Shown here: piece by piece, positions 7,007 through 9,653 of the stretch | Layout: every line of letters begins with the position of its first letter | Numbering within the stretch: position 1 is the stretch's first letter | Assembly: GCA_017550445.1 (NCBI GenBank) | Contig: JAFZOV010000006.1 | Span: forward strand, 1 to 9,653 | From: Fibrobacter sp. | GTDB lineage: Bacteria > Fibrobacterota > Fibrobacteria > Fibrobacterales > Fibrobacteraceae | Length of the DNA stretch: 9,653 nt | Direction of reading: 5' to 3' | Made by a program: the position numbers and the translations under genes | The notes under the pieces: model-generated | The model's database searches: none | Seen by the model: only the letters and a program-made list of their open reading frames with translations | What the model was told of the DNA's origin: nothing

Positions 7007-7869
7007 CATTCAATCTCTCCTCTAAATACCTCTTCTGCAGGCCCCGTCATAAGTACCGGTCCGCCTTCTTCGTGCTTTATATGCAAAACGCCGCCATCCA
7101 AGACGATGTCGGCTTCGACGCCCACGCGGCCAGTGCGCTGGGCCGCAACGAGGGTTGCGCAGCTGCCGGTGCCGCAGGCCATGGTGACTCCGCAACCTCG
7201 TTCCCAAACCCGCATGCGGATTTGGGTGGGCGAAACCACTTGAGCAAATTCAATGTTGCAGCGGTCGGGGAACTGGCTATCCACTTCCAAGATGCTTCCC
7301 CACTTTTCAAGCTGGATCTTTTCGATGTCATCAACGAAAATCACCGCATGCGGATTTCCCATGGAAACCGTCTCGGCGGTAAAGTCAAAACTGTCGGCCG
7401 TGAGCTTGATGGAGCCCAAGAAGTTTCTCGGAAGGCCCATGTCCACGCACACGCGGCCATCGTCCAAAAGGGCGGGCTTCACCAGGCCGCTCTTGGTGTG
7501 CAGATTAAACACTTTAGTATTATCATCTTTTGCAAGACCGCGGCTGCGAATGTACTTTGCCACGCAACGAGTGGCGTTACCGCACATAGCGGCTTCGGAG
7601 CCATCGGCGTTAAAGATGCGCATTTCGAAATCAACACCGTTTGCCACAGCCTTTGCAACAGGACCATCGCTGATACCATCAAGCACCAAGCAACCATCCT
7701 TATCCATCGGAGTCACGATGACCACGCCATCGGCACCGATGCCAAAGCGGCGATCGCAAAGCTTGATGACACGTTCTGTAAAAGCAGCGCCATATTCCGG
7801 CGTCTGCCCCGGTTCATAAAGCACGAAATCGTTGCCCAACCCGGTCCATTTTGAAAAACTTAAAGACAT
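7006..7869 (-). CDS. dapF: Diaminopimelate epimerase
   Basis: Product of 287 residues, slightly longer than the typical 270-280. It interconverts LL- and meso-diaminopimelate by a PLP-independent two-cysteine acid/base mechanism in the cytoplasm. The N-terminal FSKWTGLGNDFVLYE (5-19) is a family hallmark. The two catalytic cysteines are in the usual contexts: C96 in AAMCGNATRC and C232 in ACGTGSC. GNPHAV (171-176) and ERGCG (223-227) are also as expected. The ATG at 7869 matches the family start and has a weak AAAGAGAA site about nine bases upstream. It is the first gene of the cluster. A sigma-54-type promoter at 7905-7921 would give a leader of about 25 nt. The next gene, dapL, makes its substrate, so these two genes carry consecutive steps. 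Confidence 0.95.
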   Translation of the reverse strand: MSLSFSKWTGLGNDFVLYEPGQTPEYGAAFTERVIKLCDRRFGIGADGVVIVTPMDKDGCLVLDGISDGPVAKAVANGVDFEMRIFNADGSEAAMCGNATRCVAKYIRSRGLAKDDNTKVFNLHTKSGLVKPALLDDGRVCVDMGLPRNFLGSIKLTADSFDFTAETVSMGNPHAVIFVDDIEKIQLEKWGSILEVDSQFPDRCNIEFAQVVSPTQIRMRVWERGCGVTMACGTGSCATLVAAQRTGRVGVEADIVLDGGVLHIKHEEGGPVLMTGPAEEVFRGEIE

Positions 7870-7904
7870 AGTTCAATTCTCTTTATTTTAAACCGTGCCT
7901 TTAA

Positions 7905-7921
7905 TGCAAAAAATGTGCCAA
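7905..7921 (-). promoter_or_regulatory. Sigma-54 (-24/-12) promoter for dapF and the downstream cluster
   Basis: The minus strand reads TTGGCACATTTTTTGCA. Compared with the published consensus YTGGCACG-N4-TTGCW, 16 of 17 positions agree; only the G after CAC is A. The GG and GC elements are separated by exactly 10 nt, as sigma-54 requires. The predicted transcription start is near 7894, giving a leader of about 25 nt that contains the weak AAAGAGAA ribosome site of dapF. The operon it would drive includes a sigma-54 activator gene. Confidence 0.8.
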
Positions 7922-7985
7922 CTTTACAAAAATTGTTAAATCACGCCAGAAACGGCGATTTCACCAAAATCTGCCCAATTTCAAA

Positions 7986-8048
7986 AATTTGTATATTTAC
8001 AAATTCTGTAAATTACACGTACTACTTTTACATTTTATGTAAAAGTAG
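7986..8048. promoter_or_regulatory. Cluster of TGTAAA/TTTACA palindromes, candidate upstream activator sites
   Basis: Three adjacent palindromes occur: AATTTGTA-TATT-TACAAATT (7986-8005), TGTAA-A-TTACA (8007-8017) and CTACTTTTACAT-TTT-ATGTAAAAGTAG (8022-8048, 12-bp perfect stem). Their centres are about 102, 118 and 141 bp upstream of the predicted dapF transcription start, the distance range where enhancer-binding proteins usually bind. The flanking genes diverge, so a terminator is not expected here. They could also serve the Rpn gene or an unrelated repressor. Confidence 0.5.
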
Positions 8049-8173
8049 ATTGATCTTTTCAAATACTAAGCAGGGTCAATTTTTCCCACTTTTTCCAAAT
8101 CTGGCGTATAGATATATAGATAGGGACACTCTCTATTCGCGAAAACCGACGCGTTTCGGTTGTAAAATGCAAA

Positions 8174-9010
8174 ATGGAAACAAAACGCACTCCCTTTGAA
8201 CAGCTCCCCATCACAGACAGGTTCATGTTTGCGATGGTGTTCAGCCACAAGGAAATCGCCAAGCCCTTCCTTGAAGCGGTACTTGGCATCAAAATTCACG
8301 AACTTCGGGATCCCGAGCCCGAAAAGACCGTAGAGGTAAGCCCTTTTTACAAGGGAATCCGCTACGATGTCTTCGTAAAGGAGACGGGCCCAGGCGGCGA
8401 AACCCTCCGCAGTTTCGACATTGAAATGCAAATGGAGGACAACAAGGAAATTTCCAAGAGAACCCGCTACTACCAGGCAATGTGTGATAGCGAGGCCTTG
8501 AACAAGGGCGAAGTATACTACAATCTGAAGGAACTTTACATCATGTTCCTGTGCCCGGAAGACATTTTCGGACTGGGACGCGCTGTGTACAGGTTCAAGA
8601 ATCTCGAAGTTGACAACCCGAAAATCGAACTGGGTGACCTCTGCTTTAAAAATTTTTATATCTTTAGTAAGTACCGCGATGTCGCCGAGGAAACGATTAG
8701 ACAATACATGGAGTATTTTGCCACAAGGCGGCCTAATTCTCCTGAAACAGAAAAAGTCGATCGGCTAGTGAAGTGGTACCAGACGGACAACGAAACAAGG
8801 AAACGCTATATGACTTGGCAACAGGAAATCGATATCGCCGTGGACCTTGAACGCCAACGTGCGGATGAAGCGGAAAAGCGCCTTAGCGAAGTTAAGGAAC
8901 TTGCCGATGCAGAAAAAGCCCGTGCTGACAAAGCTGAAACTCGAGTTAACGAAGAAAAGGCTCGTGCCGACAGGTACGAGAAGATGCTTCGCGAACTTGG
9001 CAAGCTGTAG
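8174..9010 (+). CDS. Rpn-family PD-(D/E)XK nuclease / putative transposase with coiled-coil tail
   Basis: Product of 278 residues. Residues 1-190 match the Rpn/PDDEXK_2 'transposase' style: the opening LPITDRFMFAMVF (11-23), LEAVLGIKIHEL (33-44), GIRYDVFVKE (61-70) and FDIEMQM (81-87). The likely catalytic set is Asp65, Glu84 and Gln86 (D...ExQ instead of ExK). Rpn proteins are DNA endonucleases linked to RecA-independent recombination, and many genomes carry several copies. The tail (about 220-276) is a charged coiled coil with RAD/LAD units at 229, 243, 250 and 264, spaced 14, 7 and 14 residues. No terminal inverted repeats were found, so it appears as a single gene and not a complete insertion sequence. 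The ATG at 8174 begins at the conserved N-terminus but lacks a ribosome site; an out-of-frame ATG lies at 8167. It is transcribed away from dapF and ends in a strong terminator. Confidence 0.88.
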   Translation: METKRTPFEQLPITDRFMFAMVFSHKEIAKPFLEAVLGIKIHELRDPEPEKTVEVSPFYKGIRYDVFVKETGPGGETLRSFDIEMQMEDNKEISKRTRYYQAMCDSEALNKGEVYYNLKELYIMFLCPEDIFGLGRAVYRFKNLEVDNPKIELGDLCFKNFYIFSKYRDVAEETIRQYMEYFATRRPNSPETEKVDRLVKWYQTDNETRKRYMTWQQEIDIAVDLERQRADEAEKRLSEVKELADAEKARADKAETRVNEEKARADRYEKMLRELGKL

Positions 9011-9015
9011 CTTTA

Positions 9016-9039
9016 GGGCGGTCGCAAGGCCGCCTTTTT
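9016..9039 (+). terminator. Rho-independent terminator of the Rpn-family gene
   Basis: The stem GGCGGTC (9017-9023) pairs with GGCCGCC (9028-9034) over seven pairs including one U-G, closed by a GCAA tetraloop and followed by TTTTT (9035-9039). It begins six bases after the stop codon, so it clearly ends this transcript. Confidence 0.92.
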
Positions 9040-9231
9040 CATTGGTTTTGTATGCATATATGTGGCTTCCTATGGCAGACAGCATAACATATACTGTTAC
9101 TTCTAGTTTTACGCTAAGTTCCAAAAAAACGTCTACTATTAGATGGGTGAGGGACTCATTCCAGTCCATCCGTTGTGTAATGGATGCGAACAACACCTTG
9201 ACTGAAGACTAATATTTTTTTGAAAACCGTA
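9040..9231. other. Intergenic stretch without a recognised gene
   Basis: About 190 nt after the Rpn terminator. A 46-50 codon frame (ATG at 9060 or 9072, TAA at 9210-9212) exists but has no ribosome site, no family resemblance and continues a frame that is open through the Rpn gene, so I do not call it. A short CATCC/GGATG inverted repeat (9167-9185) and a T-run (9214-9220) are present. A decayed gene or small RNA cannot be excluded. Confidence 0.4.
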
Positions 9232-9235
9232 AAGG

Positions 9236-9289
9236 GAGATCCCGGCTCCCTGAAACTAGTTCAGGGCAGGCTCAGGCCGGAAAGACAGA
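9236..9289. repeat. Interrupted copy of the CCCGGC palindrome repeat
   Basis: GAGATCCCGGCT (9236-9247) and AGGCCGG plus AAAGACAGAG (9274-9289) match, in reverse orientation, the flanks of the terminator palindrome at 1656-1685. CCGGC (9242-9246) can pair with GCCGG (9276-9280). Between these arms lies an extra inverted repeat, CCCTGAA (9248-9254) with TTCAGGG (9260-9266), which would be an uninterrupted palindrome but for one extra A. It therefore looks like the same repeat family carrying an internal hairpin. Confidence 0.6.
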
Positions 9290-9332
9290 GGGTATGAAAG
9301 CCTAATCACATTCCCTAAATTACATTCAAACA

Positions 9333-9352
9333 GATTTTACGTTAGTAAAATC
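9333..9352. repeat. Small perfect inverted repeat
   Basis: GATTTTAC (9333-9340) and GTAAAATC (9345-9352) form an 8-bp perfect stem around GTTA. It is AT-rich with no T-run after it. Its role is unknown; it is one of a series of hairpins in front of aspS. Confidence 0.55.
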
Positions 9353-9377
9353 GAATCCGTGTGGCATTTCGGGTTTT

Positions 9378-9394
9378 TAAGGGCAGTGCCCTTA
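9378..9394. repeat. Small GC-core hairpin
   Basis: TAAGGGC (9378-9384) and GCCCTTA (9388-9394) form a 7-bp stem around AGT. There is no downstream T-run. It belongs to the hairpin series between the Rpn gene and aspS. Confidence 0.5.
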
Positions 9395-9408
9395 GGAGTG
9401 GGGGTAGA

Positions 9409-9441
9409 AAAAGACCCGGTTTACGTCGAACCGGGGCTTTT
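9409..9441. terminator. Bidirectional-type hairpin terminator upstream of aspS
   Basis: CCCGGTT (9415-9421) pairs with AACCGGG (9429-9435). After one mismatch (A9414/G9436) the pairing continues as AAAAG (9409-9413) with CTTTT (9437-9441). The A-rich left side and T-rich right side are typical of a terminator that can act in both directions. It would isolate aspS from upstream transcription. Confidence 0.65.
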
Positions 9442-9444
9442 GCG

Positions 9445-9462
9445 AGGGGGAAGCCTCCCCCT
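9445..9462. other. GC-rich hairpin just upstream of the aspS promoter region
   Basis: AGGGGGA (9445-9451) pairs with TCCCCCT (9456-9462) around AGCC, a stable 7-bp stem. Only TT and then GGG follow, so termination would be weak. It directly follows the 9409-9441 terminator and precedes a possible -10 (TATATT, 9479-9484). Confidence 0.5.
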
Positions 9463-9478
9463 TTGGGTTAAACTTTTC

Positions 9479-9484
9479 TATATT
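9479..9484 (+). promoter_or_regulatory. Possible -10 element of aspS
   Basis: TATATT lies 32 nt upstream of the aspS ATG in an AT-rich stretch after the last hairpin. No -35 hexamer is visible at 17 nt spacing, so the call rests on position and the -10 resemblance alone. A similar TATATT precedes nadE. Confidence 0.35.
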
Positions 9485-9516
9485 TTCCGCCGAAAAAATT
9501 TTTCAAGGACTAACTC

Positions 9517-9653
9517 ATGAAACGTACTCATAACTGCGGCCAGCTGCGTAAGGCAGATGTTGGCCAGACCGTAACACTCGCCGGTTGGGTGGATCGTCGC
9601 CGCGACCATGGTGGTGTGATTTTTGTGGACCTCCGCGACAAGTATGGCAAGAC
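9517..9653 (+). CDS. aspS: Aspartyl-tRNA synthetase, N-terminal part (runs off the window)
   Basis: 45 complete codons are visible before the window ends. The protein starts [20 protein letters not shown] and continues [26 protein letters not shown], the very conserved N-terminal OB-fold (anticodon-binding) domain of bacterial AspRS, with the GWV..RRDHGG.IF.DLRD block. The enzyme charges tRNA-Asp with aspartate. The start is supported by AAGGA at 9505-9509, seven bases before the ATG, and by family similarity. The catalytic domain is outside the window, so discriminating versus non-discriminating type cannot be judged. It appears to be transcribed independently, since a terminator hairpin precedes it. 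Confidence 0.93.
   Translation, partial: MKRTHNCGQLRKADVGQTVTLAGWVDRRRDHGGVIFVDLRDKYGK

Larger units (their letters stand above)
7870..8173. other. AT-rich divergent intergenic region between dapF and the Rpn gene
   Basis: This spacer of about 300 nt contains the sigma-54 element and the palindrome cluster listed separately. On the Rpn side a TATAGATATATAGATAG stretch (8107-8123) offers weak -10 candidates without a convincing -35. A small hairpin, AACCGA-CGCGTT-TCGGTT (8144-8161), ends 12 nt before the Rpn ATG. TGTAAA occurs again at 8161-8166. No RNA gene or short coding region is recognised. Confidence 0.55.

Noticed and set aside
7870..7904. Lysine riboswitch in front of dapF
   Set aside because: With the sigma-54 start the leader is only about 25 nt, far too short for a lysine riboswitch.
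8022..8048. Perfect 12-bp hairpin considered as a terminator
   Set aside because: It lies between divergent genes where no transcript needs to end, and only TTTT follows several bases later. An operator role is more likely.
8066..8704. 212-codon minus-strand frame over the Rpn gene
   Set aside because: No family resemblance; the plus strand has the Rpn motifs and a dedicated terminator right after its stop.
8174..9010. Rpn gene considered as a complete insertion sequence
   Set aside because: No terminal inverted repeats or target duplications were seen at its borders, and the terminator and upstream region look like those of a normal single gene.
9060..9212. Short plus-strand frame after the Rpn terminator
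   Set aside because: No ribosome site, no promoter and no similarity I can recognise; it is only the end of a frame that also stays open inside the Rpn gene.

Overview
The window looks chromosomal and comes from a Gram-negative, anaerobe-type bacterium, most probably Fibrobacter or a close relative. The clues are a lipoprotein with runs of serine between its lipobox and its folded part, lysine/peptidoglycan synthesis by the DapL aminotransferase route, an Rpn/PD-(D/E)XK 'transposase' with a coiled-coil tail, and many palindromic intergenic repeats. The taxonomic call is inference from gene style; no rRNA or other marker gene is complete here.

Layout. Positions 1-1628 (+) hold the 3' end of one gene and, 14 nt later, a complete serine-linked lipoprotein. 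The two share a Cys-containing beta-type repeat domain and probably form a paralogous surface-protein cluster, closed by a hairpin terminator at 1663-1690. Positions 1713-2078 (+) encode a small AT-rich two-helix membrane protein whose last residues are encoded by a palindromic repeat. Positions 7869-2075 (-) form a probable four-gene operon in the order dapF, dapL, a NifA-like sigma-54 activator, and nadE (glutamine-hydrolysing NAD synthetase). Positions 8174-9010 (+) encode an Rpn-family nuclease/transposase protein, divergent from dapF, with a strong terminator at 9016-9039. Positions 9011-9516 contain no convincing gene but several hairpins. At 9517 (+) aspS begins and runs off the window.

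The most interesting signal is regulatory. Upstream of dapF there is a match at 16 of 17 positions to the sigma-54 (-24/-12) promoter consensus, and a cluster of TGTAAA/TTTACA palindromes lies about 100-140 bp further upstream, where enhancer-binding proteins usually sit. The same operon encodes a GAF-AAA+-HTH sigma-54 activator. This suggests an autoregulated circuit controlling DAP/lysine/peptidoglycan and NAD synthesis, whose enzymes use glutamate (DapL) and glutamine (NadE) as nitrogen donors. That link is a hypothesis; the promoter and the genes are read directly from the sequence.

A second signal is a pair of low-complexity hairpin repeats (GTGAAATGTG-type arm plus a 32-nt core with one mismatch between copies). 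They lie in the same orientation directly behind the stop codons of dapF and dapL, inside the operon. A 5'-extended reading of dapL would translate one of them by mistake.
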